The notes under the pieces: generated by a model
Databases searched by the model: none
What the model saw: only the letters and a program-made list of their open reading frames with translations
What the model was told of the DNA's origin: nothing
Translations under genes and position numbers: made by a program
Assembly (NCBI GenBank): GCA_949752735.1
Contig: OX457047.1
Location: forward strand, 14,706,174-14,770,173
Origin: Lumbricus terrestris
Taxonomy: Eukaryota > Annelida > Clitellata > Crassiclitellata > Lumbricidae
Length of the DNA stretch: 64,000 nt
Reading direction: 5' to 3'
Part shown: piece after piece, positions 1-11,152 of the stretch
How the letters are laid out: each line of letters starts with the position of its first letter
Position numbering within the stretch: position 1 is the first letter of the stretch

Positions 1-10
1 CCATCTCATT

Positions 11-226
11 GTGGGGCGCGCTGGTGTAGCCTGGTGGTGGAGTTCGGTGCCTTGGAAGCGGAGGGTTCCAGTTTCGAATCCACTTCAAGCCGCCGCGTAT
101 ATGACCAGTGAGAAAGTCCTTCACCTGCAATTGCTCGTGCGCTTCGGTGTGAAACTCCGATGCAGCGTCAGCGCTGTTGTCGGGAGCACCTCTGAGTAGA
201 AAGCTTGAATGGGCGCTATAGCAAAT
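11..226 (+). mobile_element. tRNA-derived SINE, family A, copy 1
   Basis: The head looks like a tRNA gene: an A-box-like GCTGGTGTAGCCTGG near the start and a B-box-like GTTTCGAATCC near 72-82. A body follows that matches the copy at 8469-8693 (shared 'caattgctc', 'gcgcttcggtgtgaaactc'). The 3' end, GCACCTCTGAGTAG then GGGCGCTATA, matches the tail of the LINE fragments in this window. It ends in an AATT-type simple tail. It cannot be a functional tRNA because no cloverleaf is preserved. Confidence 0.75.
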
Positions 227-1150
227 GGAGAAATTAATTAATTAATTAAAATAAATAATGATGCGCCATACAAAACCTGCGCTAGAAGAACCAGTCCTAT
301 ATATAGCGGCACTATATCATAAGCCAATGTAATTGCCTATAGGACCATTATACTGAATGTAGACTGCATCCTAGATTTGCCCATCTAATATGCCGCATGG
401 GGTGATTTACGCAACGCTATAAATTATACCGAACAGCGATGCTCTACAGCGATCGTTGGGCGCAGATGGCATCGAATTAAGATCTTCTCTGATTAATTTT
501 CGCGCATTTTCTCTAATAGAAAATGAGTTTCGATTCGCGATTCGATTTCTCTCGGCTCTTGCGATTGATAATAATATGGTCGCTTTATATTGCGCTCGTA
601 TTTCTAGCTCCAGCCGAACGCTGTGTGAGATATATTATACTGAATTGCATGTCGTATATCTTAGCAATATCCACATACACAGACGCACGCATACACACGA
701 ATGCACATGTTATGTCATTATGAGACCAGCGTATACATCTCTTATTCCCAGCTTAAATCTGGCCTGCGCTAGAGTAGCGGCTTAATCCCGTAATCATGGG
801 ACAGTCGCAACGCTTTATTCAGCGAATTCTGGGGCAGGTGTAAGTCTCGATTCCCTTACAAGATGGCGTCGATCGTGATTCGCTGCATTCGACCACATTT
901 TACGCGTCAAAACGTGTTTAAGAGGTCGGCAATGAATTCGTATATATAGTCTAGACTTACTTCGCAGACGTTGAACTTTATAATTATTGACTTTTATTTT
1001 CGGCGTCACAAGATATTAAAATTTGGGAAAATGCCCCAGGATATTGCATTCGAAGTAGGTCTACCAAATCGTGGGTCAATTACCTGTTTGTTTAGTTGTG
1101 TGTATCTTTGTGTGTGCGCTCGTATATGTGCTTGTGGCTCCTTAAGTGTG
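227..1150. other. No gene seen
   Basis: AT-rich sequence with scattered short open frames and no recognisable protein motif, RNA gene or known repeat. Confidence 0.5.
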
Positions 1151-1152
1151 TA

Positions 1153-1202
<50 letters not shown>

Positions 1203-1232
1203 TATGTGCGTGCGTGTGTGTGCGTGCGATGT
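1147..1232. repeat. (TG)n microsatellite
   Basis: A mostly perfect TG/GTGTGC tract with a few TATG interruptions. Open frames across it (poly-VC, poly-HT) are repeat translations. Confidence 0.9.
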
Positions 1233-1459
1233 GTTAGTTTTCCAATTTCTTTGCAGACGACGTTTACAGCTTCGACTCTTTACGACTTTCATTCCGATCA
1301 GAGATAAGAAATAAGGCTGACAAGAAGAGGAAGACACATTGACCCTTCACTGCAGGAAGATGGAGGAAAAGGATGTCTCAACAGGAAGAGTAGGAAGAGG
1401 AAGACGAGTAGGAGAAGGAGACGGAGGAGGGTGGAAGAGGAGGAAGATGGAGAGGGATA

Positions 1460-1830
1460 GAGGAGGGATGGAGGAGGGATGGAGGAGGGATGGAGGAGGG
1501 ATGGAGGAGGGATGGAGGAGGGATGGAGGAGGGATGGAGGAGGGATGGAGGAGGGATGGAGGAGGGATAGAGGAGGGATGGAGGAGGGATGGAGGAGGGA
1601 TGGAGGAGGGAGAAGGAGGAGGGATGGAGGAGGTATGGAGGGAGGTATGGAGGAGGTATGGAGGAGGGATGGAGGAGGGATGGAGGAGGTATGGAGGAGG
1701 GATGTAGGAGGGATGGAGGAGGGATGGAGGAGGGAGAAGGAGGAGGGATGGAGGAGTTGAGGAGGGAGGGATGGAGGAGGTATGGAGGAGGTATGGAGGA
1801 GGGATGGAGGAGGAGGGATGGAGGAGAAGA
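1460..1830. repeat. 11-bp minisatellite (GGGATGGAGGA)n
   Basis: About 30 near-identical 11-bp units, with variants such as GGTATGGAGGA and some GGAGAAGGAGGA insertions. Eleven is not a multiple of three and the unit has no stop on either strand, so several frames stay open. That explains the long apparent proteins here (for example Ser/Pro/Ile-rich on the minus strand). It is strongly G-rich on one strand. Confidence 0.9.
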
Positions 1831-1920
1831 GATGGAGGATGCTGTTGGGTTGATTGGCGTCGATAAGCGCATTCGATGGACGAATACTGAGTCGTGGATC
1901 GAGCGAAAGATGTAATCTAA

Positions 1921-2140
1921 GAAGAGAGAGAGAGAGATGTACATGTATCTATCGATCGATCGATCGATCGATTGTTGGAAGGAAGAAGGGAGGGAGGGAG
2001 GGAGGAGGTGACGGTTGGCTCCTCCCTGGTCGTTGGTCGTCTGGGGTGACAGTAGGGTGGGGTGGGGAGTGGCCCCTCTGTCATCCGTCAGACGAATGGA
2101 TGGATGGATAGAAGGAAGGATGGATGGATGGATGGATGGA
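1921..2140. repeat. Simple repeats: (AG)n, (ATCG)n, (GGGA)n, (GGAT)n
   Basis: Short arrays in series: GAGAGA near 1925, ATCGATCG near 1948-1972, GGGAGGGA near 1990-2005 and GGATGGAT near 2096-2140. Confidence 0.85.
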
Positions 2141-2236
2141 AGAGCTGAGGACATCGATTGAATGAAGAAGGCACTTAGTAGATCTGCCAATGGAAGACGA
2201 CGTTCGTCTGGTTTACAACTCAACCCCTCTATCCAT

Positions 2237-2237
<1 letters not shown>

Positions 2238-2278
<41 letters not shown>

Positions 2279-2297
2279 ATAAATATATATATACTCG
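2238..2297. repeat. (AT)n microsatellite
   Basis: A perfect AT run followed by a short interrupted AT block. Confidence 0.9.
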
Positions 2298-2566
2298 CCT
2301 CTATGCTTCCATGGCAACGCATCCTCTATTACTTCTGCTGCTATGGTAACCATGTCATCTGTCGTCGGGACAATCGGCTTTGCCATTGCTGCTCTGTTAC
2401 TTCCGCATAACCAAATTCCAAATAAGAAGCATGGTGTGTGCGGGTGCCAACTGGCGTGGTCTTCTGCCGTTTTCTGAATGCGGATTCTAGCAAATATTCT
2501 TCCAGATGTAAAACAGCATGTAGCAACATGCATGCTCTCATTGCTCTGCATGTTAAAGCATCATCC

Positions 2567-2698
<132 letters not shown>

Positions 2699-2975
2699 TG
2701 GTAGTGCTCTGCCCGAAGGCAGGTTCATTGGCTTTACGCCCCTGGGGATGAGATGAGTGAGGTGGTTTCCCGTTGCCTTCCCCACAGACAATGATGGGTA
2801 AGTAACTTGCCCAAGGTCGCTCCGCATGAGCTTGCGCCCCTGCGTCCCACACGTGCTAGCCCGAGATATCTAAATCTCTGAATGTCAACTCCCAGCCCGG
2901 GGCTTGAACCGCAGTCCGTTGCAACCAACAGACGAATGCCGTCCTCGCTTACCGGTGTAGCTAACTAGGCCAGTA
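2699..2975 (-). mobile_element. tRNA-derived SINE, family B, copy 1 (minus)
   Basis: Read on the minus strand, a tRNA-like head (CGGTAAGCGAGGACGGCATT, then GGTTCAAGCCCCGGG) is followed by a body shared with the copy at 5899-6125. Shared words on the plus strand here are 'ggcaggttcattggctttacg' and 'gatgagtgaggtgg', the complement of those in the second copy. The 3' end runs into AT repeats. Confidence 0.75.
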
Positions 2976-3114
2976 TATATAATATATATATTACGGTCAT
3001 GTCTTCATGGTTTAGGATGAGCATAGACACAGATAAGCAGACAGACAGACAGACACACACACAGAGATAGAGATACTAGATAGATGGGTGGAAGGAAGTA
3101 TGGAGGGAACAAGG
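2976..3114. repeat. AT-rich spacer with (ACAG)n and GATA-type repeats
   Basis: Short interrupted ACAG/ACAC and AGATAG arrays. No gene. Confidence 0.6.
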
Positions 3115-3292
3115 GATCGTAATCGTAATCGTAAACTTGAAATTTCTAAAGCGCCACTCGAAAGCCAAGCGCGGGGCACAGCTTATTCACGAGCGCTGCG
3201 CTGAGTTAGAAGGGTTGTCTTTGAGAGTATAGTCAGTGGTGGTCCGGGTCGAGTTACCATAGAATCAGGGGGCGTAAAAGCTACTAAGGCGG
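3115..3292 (-). mobile_element. Interspersed repeat, family D, copy 1 (retroposon 3' end)
   Basis: Starts ATCGTAATCGTAAACTTG, then TTTCTAAAGCGCCACTCGAAAG and TTATTCACGAGCGCTGC. The same order occurs at 14740-15070 and, more diverged, at 19911-20080. On the minus strand the unit ends GGCGCTTTAGAAATTT plus an ACGATT-type short tandem tail, which looks like a LINE or SINE 3' end. The family name is not known to me. Confidence 0.6.
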
Positions 3293-3478
3293 AAGGGAGA
3301 GAGATAGATGGAGAAGGGGAATGGACGGATGGATGGTGGAATGGATTCTATCGTCTGCGCATCATTTCCTGGCTTTTCATTTAAGTCGAAACGGCGTCGC
3401 ATATATATATATATTACATATATATTATATATATATGTATAATTTATACATCCATCGGGTTTCCTTCGATCGTCGTCG

Positions 3479-3757
3479 AATCTCTTCTTCTTCTCCTTCT
3501 TCTTCATCTTTTCCTTCTTCTTCTTCTTCTTCTTCTTCTTCTTCTTCTTCTTCTTCTTCTTCTTCTTCTTCTTCTTCTTCTTCTTCTTCTTCTTCTTCTT
3601 CTTCTTCTTCTTCTTCTTCTTCTTCTTCTTCTTCTTCTTCTTCTTCTTCTTCTTCTTCTTCTTCTTCTTCTTCTTCTTCTTCTTCTTCTTCTTCTTCTTC
3701 TTCTTCTTCTTCTTCTTCTTCTTCTTCTTCTTCTTCTTCTTCTTCTTCTTCTTCTTC
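3479..3757. repeat. Long (TTC)n/(GAA)n tract
   Basis: An interrupted lead-in, then an uninterrupted TTC run from about 3514 to 3757 (roughly 80 units). The poly-Ser, poly-Lys and poly-Glu frames across it are not genes. Confidence 0.95.
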
Positions 3758-4420
3758 CAATCGACAGATCGATGTGAGTGCGTGAGAACTTCCGCCGTTG
3801 CCAGGATAAGCCCGCGTGGACTTCCGGTTCTTCTGCGCATGCGTATCTTGCTGGTGTCGGCTAGAGACGAGTTGAGAAGCGTTTGGGACCCGAGGAGGGT
3901 ATATATAGGGCGACTGACCGACTGACCGACTGAGAGAAAGGGACCAGTGCAGGGCCGCAGCAACGGTGGTCAGCATCCAGTGAGATGGGATTATTCTTCC
4001 CTTGCAGATCACAATCGCATTCGATGGACGAACGTCCGACTAAATAAGAGGGATCAAGGATCAACTGAAAATCGATAAGAGGAAGAAGAAGATGATGAAG
4101 ATGAAGATGATGAAGACGAAGAGGAAGACGAAGAGGGAGACGTAGATAAGGAGGAAGATGAGGAGGAAGATGAGGAGGAAGATGATGGGGATTTGACTGA
4201 GCAAGCAACGAGGAGTTAGTCGTGTAGAGTGAATGCGTAAAACATCAGAATGAGAATAAAGAATGCACGAGAAGTAAGATCAATCTGATAAAAGGTCAGT
4301 CGGTCAGTTGGTCAGTCAGTCAATCACTCAGTCTGTCCTCTTCAATCAATCATCGCTCCTCCTCTTCTTCCTCCTCCTCCTCCTCCTCCTCCTCCTCTCC
4401 TCCTCCTTCTTCTCTTTCGT
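3758..4420. repeat. Purine/pyrimidine-biased spacer: (CTGACCGA)n, (GAA/GAT)n, (CCT)n
   Basis: Short CGACTGAC repeats near 3910-3932, GAAGATGAAGATGA-type sequence 4080-4190, GGTCAGTC repeats near 4295-4320 and CCT repeats 4357-4410. No coding signal. Confidence 0.7.
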
Positions 4421-5890
4421 TCACAATTTAATCAATCAATCAATGGAAACGTTTGCAAACGCTATATATCCTCGCACGACGACTCAACGTCACTAAAACC
4501 TATGGGACACAGACAATTTGGCGCAGGAAAAATGTTCCTTTGGTTTGATAATTGCAAATTATCGAATGCCGTTAATTTAGATTGTTGTAAATTGCGTTCT
4601 TCATTGACAACCGAGGTGCAAGTAATCGATAAAATTAATGTTGCACAATGTTTGTCACGTGTTTCCTATAATGACGATCCTAACGCTAACCGACCCTCAC
4701 GACACCAATTGAGAAGAGATAACGAGCTGTTCACATAACAAACGCTTCGCCATTTCCAAATCCCATGGATAGAAGTGACCAACTTCGCGTGACATGTCTT
4801 GGTCAATATCGTGATGGACGCAAATTTGTTGCTTGGATTGCATGTTGTGAGGATGCCCTCTCTTGCGCACCATGACCTGCGCCTAATTGTCTGGCGCCGA
4901 ATTGTCTCAACTCTCAACTGACTCAACTATATATACTCTATAGAGTGTACGTTTCTTTTTACCGAGGTAGGCTACATGTAGCCTATTTATCGCATCCTGT
5001 GTTCGACAAATTTGCCTCACATCGTGGAACTGAAAGCACTTGATAAGCACTTGTGGAACAGAGAGATTTGTGTTCATCCAGACCAAAGACTGCATGGAGA
5101 ATAACACAACTCGTCATATATACTTCAAGCTACTTGTATACACGCACGTGCGTTATACGTATACTATACACTTGCTGATATTTACAGATCTATGTCGTCG
5201 CCTTAATTTCCATGACACACCATGCAGGACAATGAAGTAGGCATACATTTCACCACGTTTACCATATTATGAGAACACGCTCATCTGATCAGAAACCTAG
5301 CTGCGACGTACCACTCACACTCCACCTCCCCTACTCAGCGCAGATGATTTCCTGTCGTCGGCCCTGCTGCCTTTAACAATATTCCTCATAATGATGACTA
5401 TAAAATTATATATGCAGTATACATGCATACATGAATTATGAATACATACAATTAGGACAGAGGCGCTGGGGTGGTAGTAGGCCTCTATAATTGTTAAAAC
5501 GTAGGCTATAATAAGTCGCATTGATATCTGACATAGCGATTCGAGGAATCTGGGCATTTTCCCTGATGCCATCATGCAGGGCTGACGATAGAATTTCCGG
5601 GTCCATAATCAATTAATCAATTAATAAATTAATCATATGCAGAGTAATCACGCAGTATATTCGGTAAATTCTTACCTGAAAGTGCTTGCGATTAAAGTTT
5701 CATCAGAGTTTTTAAAAAATTAATCGAGTCAATCGTCCAAAAGTTTAACGCGTTAATTGTGAGCGTTAACTGCGATTAACCAAACAACCCAGTAATATAT
5801 AATTATATACATAGTGCATATGAGCAACATATATAATTATATATAGATCTATTATTAAATATTAGGCCTGACTATCAGTTGTTAGTATTA
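4421..5890. other. No gene seen
   Basis: AT-rich, with short AT palindromes. Open frames here are short and show no family signature on either strand. Confidence 0.5.
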
Positions 5891-5898
5891 TTGAGAGG

Positions 5899-6125
5899 AT
5901 GTGGGACGCGGTGGTGCAGCGGTAAGTACGACACATTGTGACCGAAGGACCGCAGATTCGAATCTACCTCAAGCCACTGCATGTGTAGCGGTTTTGAACA
6001 AGTTGCTCATCCACATAGTCTTTAAGGAAAGCAACGGGAAATCACCATCTCACTCATCCCACCCCCAGAGGCGTAAAGCCAATGAACCTGCTTTGGGACA
6101 GAGGATTCGCTATCATCATAATAAA
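5899..6125 (+). mobile_element. tRNA-derived SINE, family B, copy 2
   Basis: An A-box-like GCGGTGGTGCAGCGGTAAG and B-box-like GATTCGAATCTACC head, then a body with CATCTCACTCATCCCACCCC and GCGTAAAGCCAATGAACCTG. These are the complement of words in the copy at 2699-2975. It ends in an ATCATAATAA tail. Confidence 0.75.
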
Positions 6126-7958
6126 CCTATTAGACACATTATTCACGATAATAATCCATTACTGCGCTATTGCATAAACAATTTGATTTCGTGATTCGTT
6201 TTCCGATATAATATTCTGTATCCGGAATGCATCAATCTGACTGGCAGCCAATGATGAAAGGGTTACTTAGGATGGAGTGGAAGTTGGAAAAAACGAGAGG
6301 AGAAGGAAGTTAATTTCTATGGGTTGGTTATTGTGTGCAGCTACTTATAGAAGTGAACAAAGAATAGCAAAGTGAATCACGAGGAAGAATTCCAAAGGAT
6401 TCAAGGACATGTACGCGACGGAAGGATGGCATTAGATAAGTGAAGGACGGACGGAAGGAAGGAAGGAACTGGAAACTGGAAAGACGGCATTGATGGATAA
6501 GTGAATGGAATGGAGGAAAAGAGAATCAACTGCAGTGACTGAAATGGAGTCTAAGTTAATAAATCCGGGTTCTTAATTCCTTCGTTCCGTCTAAGTGTAT
6601 TAAAGATGGCGATTGGTTCGGATAAGTCTGGGAAGACGACGACGGAAGGGTGGAAGAGGTGGATAAGGGTGGAAGCGGATGGGGAAACAGTGGAAGAGAG
6701 TGGAAGTGGGTAAAAGAAGGAGCGGAAAAGGATGTAAGAGGGTGGTAGAGACGACTACTTTCAGTTCAGTCGAGCGAAAATCTATCGGAAGAATAGATGT
6801 GGATGTAAAGTCAAATTAAGAGGGTCCTTTCCACTCTATATACAGTGTATGCGCCTTTACAAATGTCATCCATCCAACCATCCGTTCCATAACCTACATC
6901 CATCGATCACAAATGCGCCTTTACAACTGAAATCCACACACATATGTCAAGCCCACATCCATTGATCTGCACATTCATCAATCCATCCATCAATCCATCC
7001 CTTCAATTGATCAGTTCTTCCTAAAGGAATATGCCTATATGCGAAAATAAAATTAGTCGCGAGGATGAGTTTCCACGTCCTTTGACTATAAATAGCTGAG
7101 GAATATGTGGCATACACTGATGACCTGACAATCAACGATTCGGTTCAGTGCTCGTTTCTGTGGATCATAAATCGCCATTTATATATCCAGGAACTACATA
7201 TATCTGTCTAACGATCAATGACAAGTTATTAATAAAGAGTCTTTAAAGACTGCTTTCTAGCTGTCACGAATCAGCGGAACTTGTTCGACCTGGAACTAAA
7301 TCAGTGTTCATCTCATGTTCATTGAAGATCTGTTAGAAGGAATTTTTATAGACACTCCCTCCTAAAGGTGTACATTGGGATATTAGGAAAATACAGATCA
7401 TGCATCTATAGCTATATAGACGAGCGAGCGAGATGTCATGCGTGTATAACTGTATATATAGAAGATGACCTATGTCTCTTAATCAGTTCCTCCTTCTGCA
7501 ACAAACTATATATACACACACATGTATCACTGCTGCGCTATGCACAGATAGTTCAGGGACACAGTTTCAAACCGTCTTATTATAAGACGCACCTCTTTAA
7601 ATAGACTCTATATGTGAGATTATATGCCATGATAAGCTGCCTTGTGAAATTCTCAAAAGGTGCTTTAGAAATAGTCTGTCACAACAAAACAAATGATTTA
7701 CTTGTTGAATAATCAAGAAAAGTAGCACTCAATGAAATTGAAAGTACGGTCACACAGGAGAACCTGAAGGGGTCTTACGGCCCCGCTATTGGTAATCCAT
7801 TATCCCCTGAATGTACACAGCATGTATAGCCGTCTCATGCATGGACCAATATACTTAAGTGGTCCAGACTAGATAACCCCACACATGTATTATGTCTACA
7901 CACTCATATGTCTATATACATAGGTATACATAGACTCATGCGTGTGATGCTTTCCTAC
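6126..7958. other. No gene seen; purine-rich and AT-rich DNA
   Basis: Contains GGAA/GGAAG-rich stretches near 6440-6740 and ATCC runs near 6870-7000. I looked on the minus strand for the rest of the laminin-G domain (Asp-Cys-Gly type exon) and did not find it. Confidence 0.5.
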
Positions 7959-8160
7959 CTGAATTCCACTTGACCTTGAACGAGAGCAACGGAGAAGAAG
8001 TCGAAGCGTGCTTCCGGATGATCGGAGCTGAAGAGGAGAAGACCAGAGTCAAGGTCAGCACGAAATTCCAGGTCGACTATGAACTCCTTGAAGGCTCCAC
8101 GCAACACTGGAAAGGCGATGTATCCATTGCCAGAGAACTTCGGATACTTGACGACCACAT
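7959..8160 (-). CDS. Laminin-G exon of a secreted EGF/LamG protein (partial gene)
   Basis: An internal exon read on the minus strand. It encodes the first half of a laminin-G domain: KYPKFSGNGYIAFP, then EFRADLDSGLLLFSS and VALVQGQVEFR, matching the usual LamG beta-strand pattern (yxxFP, leFRt...GlLLf, l..G.v.fr). The acceptor is ATTATTTCAG before 8160 and the donor is GTAGGA after 7959. The incoming phase takes one base from the exon at 9037-9744, making a GAT (Asp) codon across the junction, so the two exons join in frame with the EGF module next to LamG. EGF-LamG pairs occur in agrin, perlecan, pikachurin and eyes-shut; I cannot decide among them. The rest of LamG was not found. Confidence 0.8.
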
Positions 8161-8320
8161 CTGAAATAATATGTTCATTTTATATACCTTCAATACACAT
8201 CTGAAATAATATGTCCATTATATATATCTTCAATACACATCTGAAATAATATGTCCATTATATATATATATCTTCAATACACATCTGAAATAATATGTCC
8301 ATTATATATATCTTCAATAC
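8157..8320. repeat. ~40-bp tandem repeat spanning an intron-exon junction
   Basis: The word CACATCTGAAATAATATG occurs at 8157, 8197, 8237 and 8280 (spacings 40, 40 and 43 bp). On the minus strand each copy carries ATTATTTCAGATGTG, the splice acceptor of the laminin-G exon. Only the copy at 8157 joins the exon; the others are intronic. Confidence 0.85.
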
Positions 8321-8424
8321 ATAAGATATGTCGGCTATAATAAATTGCATCACATCCCAGAGGTTCTCGACAAATGCGCTTTCTGCATACAGTCACATGT
8401 ACACACACATGTACGTGCATACAC

Positions 8425-8460
8425 ACATACATACATACATACATACATACATACATGTAT
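8425..8460. repeat. (CATA)n microsatellite
   Basis: A short CATA run flanking the 5' side of the SINE at 8469. Confidence 0.85.
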
Positions 8461-8468
8461 GCATACAT

Positions 8469-8693
8469 GTGGAGCGCGGTGGTGTAGTGGGTATGCATTC
8501 GACGATTGTTCGCTGCCTTGCAGTCGAAGGGTTGCAGGTTCGAATCCACCTCAAGCCGCCTCGTATAGAACCTTGAACAAGCCCTTCACTCGCAATTGCT
8601 CAAGCGCTTCGGCGTGAAACTCTGATTCAGTGTTCGCGTTGTAGTCGGAAGCACTTCTGAGTAGAAATATCGAAAGGGGCGCTATAATAAGTG
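8469..8693 (+). mobile_element. tRNA-derived SINE, family A, copy 2
   Basis: Its head (GTGGAGCGCGGTGGTGTAGT and GGTTCGAATCCACC) is a clear A-box/B-box pair. The body and tail match the copy at 11-226 and include GCACTTCTGAGTAG and GGGGCGCTATA. It sits in the intron between the EGF and LamG exons, on the strand opposite to that gene. Confidence 0.85.
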
Positions 8694-8815
8694 CACATAC
8701 ATACATACATACATACATACATACATACATACATACATACATACATACATACATACATACATACATACATGCATACATACATACATACATACATGCATGC
8801 AATACATACATACAA
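8694..8815. repeat. (CATA)n microsatellite
   Basis: About 115 bp of CATA repeats with a few CATG units, directly after the SINE 3' end. Confidence 0.9.
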
Positions 8816-9036
8816 ACAAACTTCAATTTAGACCACATGCATGCTGCAATTTAAATGGAAAATTTTAACTTTATGATTCACAATGATTATCTTGATCGTC
8901 TTAAAGCTGGAAAACAGATAACGAATACGAATGCAACAAAATAGACAATTACATATTTTCATTGAACAAACCCTTATGCATATACAATATAGCTATACTT
9001 GTAGCGAGATCTGCATCACTCTACTCTGTGCCTTAC

Positions 9037-9744
9037 CTTTCTCGCAGAATTGTCCCTTCGTTCCAAGTTGGCACTGGCATCTCGCGACTCCATCTTCTCC
9101 CACCAGAGAACTGCGCTCTTCGATGCATTTCCCTCCTTTCACGCACTTCATCTCGTCGCAGGTCATCTTCAAAACGGCCACTACTCCTCCTCCTCCTCCT
9201 CCTCCTCCTGCTCCTCCAGTGGAAGAAGGGGGAAAGCCCTTGTCCCTCCATGCATCGTTGCTCTTGTCGCCAGCGGTCAGGTGAGGCGACTCCTTGCGGA
9301 AGTAGGTCGAATTCGATCGAACATAGGCGGAGTCCGACTGGATGATGTCCTGCTCATCTGGAGATGGAGTCGACGCATGGGGGACCAGCTTGTTCTTGTG
9401 ACCACGTCTTCTTCCTCCTTTCTGAGACGACCCCTTCCTTCCTTTATCTTTTCCAGGCTTCCACTGCTTCTCATTCCCTACTGTTTTACCACCTCTTTTC
9501 GACGGTGCCATTCCTCCTGTCCATGTTGCTTCATCCTTGATCTTCTGCTCACTCCTTTGACCTCCTTCTGTCGCAGAGGTCAAGCTCTCATCGACCAGAA
9601 GTCTAAGCGCCGTTGCGCGGGTGTCAGTTGCATTTGGTGGTGCAATGGATTCAGCGGAAACGACTTTGTCATCGTCGTTGTATACTTCCTGTTCGATTGG
9701 TGGCGCCACAGTGGATCTCAAGCGAAGAGGAGAAGATTGACCTG
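9037..9744 (-). CDS. Linker plus EGF exon of a secreted EGF/LamG protein (partial gene)
   Basis: A 708-bp minus-strand exon of about 235 codons. The last ~45 residues form an EGF-like module with six cysteines (TC, KC, KC, RC, QC, FC), including CVKGGKC and CQCQLGTKGQFCEK. Before it lies a long hydrophilic region with a basic stretch (GRKGSSQKGGRRRGHKNK), Ser/Thr-rich sequence and a poly-Gly run near the EGF, typical of an extracellular, possibly glycosylated or heparin-binding linker. The acceptor is probably TTCTCTGCGCTGCAG before 9744, the donor is AAAG|GTAAGG after 9037. Both ends are phase 1, as is usual for shuffled extracellular modules. The next exon, at 7959-8160, begins a laminin-G domain. 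Upstream exons were not recognised. Confidence 0.75.
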
Positions 9745-10377
9745 CAGCGCAGAGAAGGACAGCGTCTAACTTCATTGTGTTATAATTTGTTCGAATTGAT
9801 CTGATCAGATGCGACGGAAGGTAAATAGATTTTTGTCTCATGATCGGTTGAAATTGTAAGACCATAGGTAGGCCTAAATTTGATGGAAGACAGTTTCAAT
9901 TTTCGGTGCATTCAATGATCCATCTAACCTCACCGACCGTATTGGCCTACTTTATTCCTGATCAAACAAAGTCGTTGATCATTGTTTCTTTGTTAACTGA
10001 TCAATGATCATTGCTTCTTTTGCGACGAAGAAGACATCGCTTACACAATTGCAGAGGTGCTTGCTCTTGATCAAAAGTATTGTCCAAAAGACCAAAACTG
10101 ATACAGAGGTAGAGATTCTAGGAAGTTGTGAAGCACTATCAAGTTCATCCTATAACAATTATTTGAGATGTGACTTCATAAAATCGACTTTTGTTACTTT
10201 TTGCGTTATGTTTGTGAATCGTCAAAAAGTTTGGGTGGGCTCACTAAAACCAATATAACTTATGTTCTCTTTGGAATATTTTGGTGAAATTTGGCTATTG
10301 TGCGTAAATATGAATTGCCTTTAAGTCTGCAAATTTGATTTAGAAAGTTATATTTCTGGCCAATATATTGGCAAAGA
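9745..10377. other. No gene seen
   Basis: Probable intron or upstream DNA of the EGF/LamG gene. Contains a duplicated word GATCATTG...CTTCTTT near 9975-10020. Confidence 0.4.
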
Positions 10378-10478
10378 CCTTGGGGGTGACACCCCAGTGT
10401 TACCCCACCAACAGTGATGACTCGCCCTGCAGGGCTAATACGCGTCACTTTGGCATTGGCTGACTTTTGATAAATTTA
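10378..10478. repeat. Interspersed repeat, family C, copy 1
   Basis: About 90 bp shared with 11153-11245: GTGTTACCCCACCAACA, GCTAATACGCGTCACTT and TGACTTTTGATAAATTT occur in the same order and spacing. Origin unknown. Confidence 0.7.
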
Positions 10479-11152
10479 TGGTCCACCCTGTATACATGTA
10501 TGCCCGTCGGGGCCATGTGAGTTACTTAGCAGGTCGAAGAAATTAAATGAGAAGATATTAAAAATTCCAAAAATTCTTGGTAGGTCATAATTTATAAGAC
10601 CGGTCAAATAGCAGGTCACCGGTGACCTTCCGCGACATATAAATTATGGTGGCGCCAGTTCCGAAATAAATTGCGTTGTGATGTCAGAATTCAACCGAAG
10701 ACGGTTTGAAGACATCCAGATACTACTTTCATTTAATATAGCAAACAGAAAGCTTAATGCTGTTCAGTAGGAACGCACGTCTCAGTGCTAATATATCTGG
10801 ATTAAAGTATAGCCACTGGCAACAGCCGATGGATGCCGTCATCATGCATTGTAGGCCTATCACCTGAACTTTGTCCCCGAAATGCTCCTCCTCAAAAGTC
10901 TGTCCTCATAACGCCTTTGACTATTCTGTCTTCGTTTCTGTCTTCCACTTTTTTCTAGTCATTCACGTCACTAGGTATACGCATGGATTATACTAAGAAG
11001 CTAATAGTGCTATGCCTCACATCCATAATAATTGTAGATTGCTTGACTAGTCATTGTCGTGCAAGTCGCCTGTGTCGTGGATGGTGTGATTTAATTCAAG
11101 GTCCATCTAATAGCCATGATCACTCATCTGGGAGGCACCCTGGTGCGAATGG
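10479..11152. other. No gene seen
   Basis: Non-coding by appearance, lying between the two copies of repeat C. It may be the interior of one larger element. Confidence 0.4.

Noticed and set aside
1378..2322. 314-codon minus-strand open frame, Ser/Pro/Ile-rich
   Set aside because: It is a translation of the 11-bp minisatellite and neighbouring simple repeats, with no independent coding signal.
3265..4012. Poly-Lys, poly-Glu and poly-Ser frames
   Set aside because: They are produced by the TTC/GAA tract.
8469..8570. tRNA gene
   Set aside because: The A and B boxes are present, but no acceptor stem or cloverleaf forms and the body repeats elsewhere, so it is a SINE head.
9050..9769. 239-codon plus-strand frame opposite the EGF exon
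   Set aside because: It is the shadow of the minus-strand exon, which has EGF cysteines and matching splice phases.
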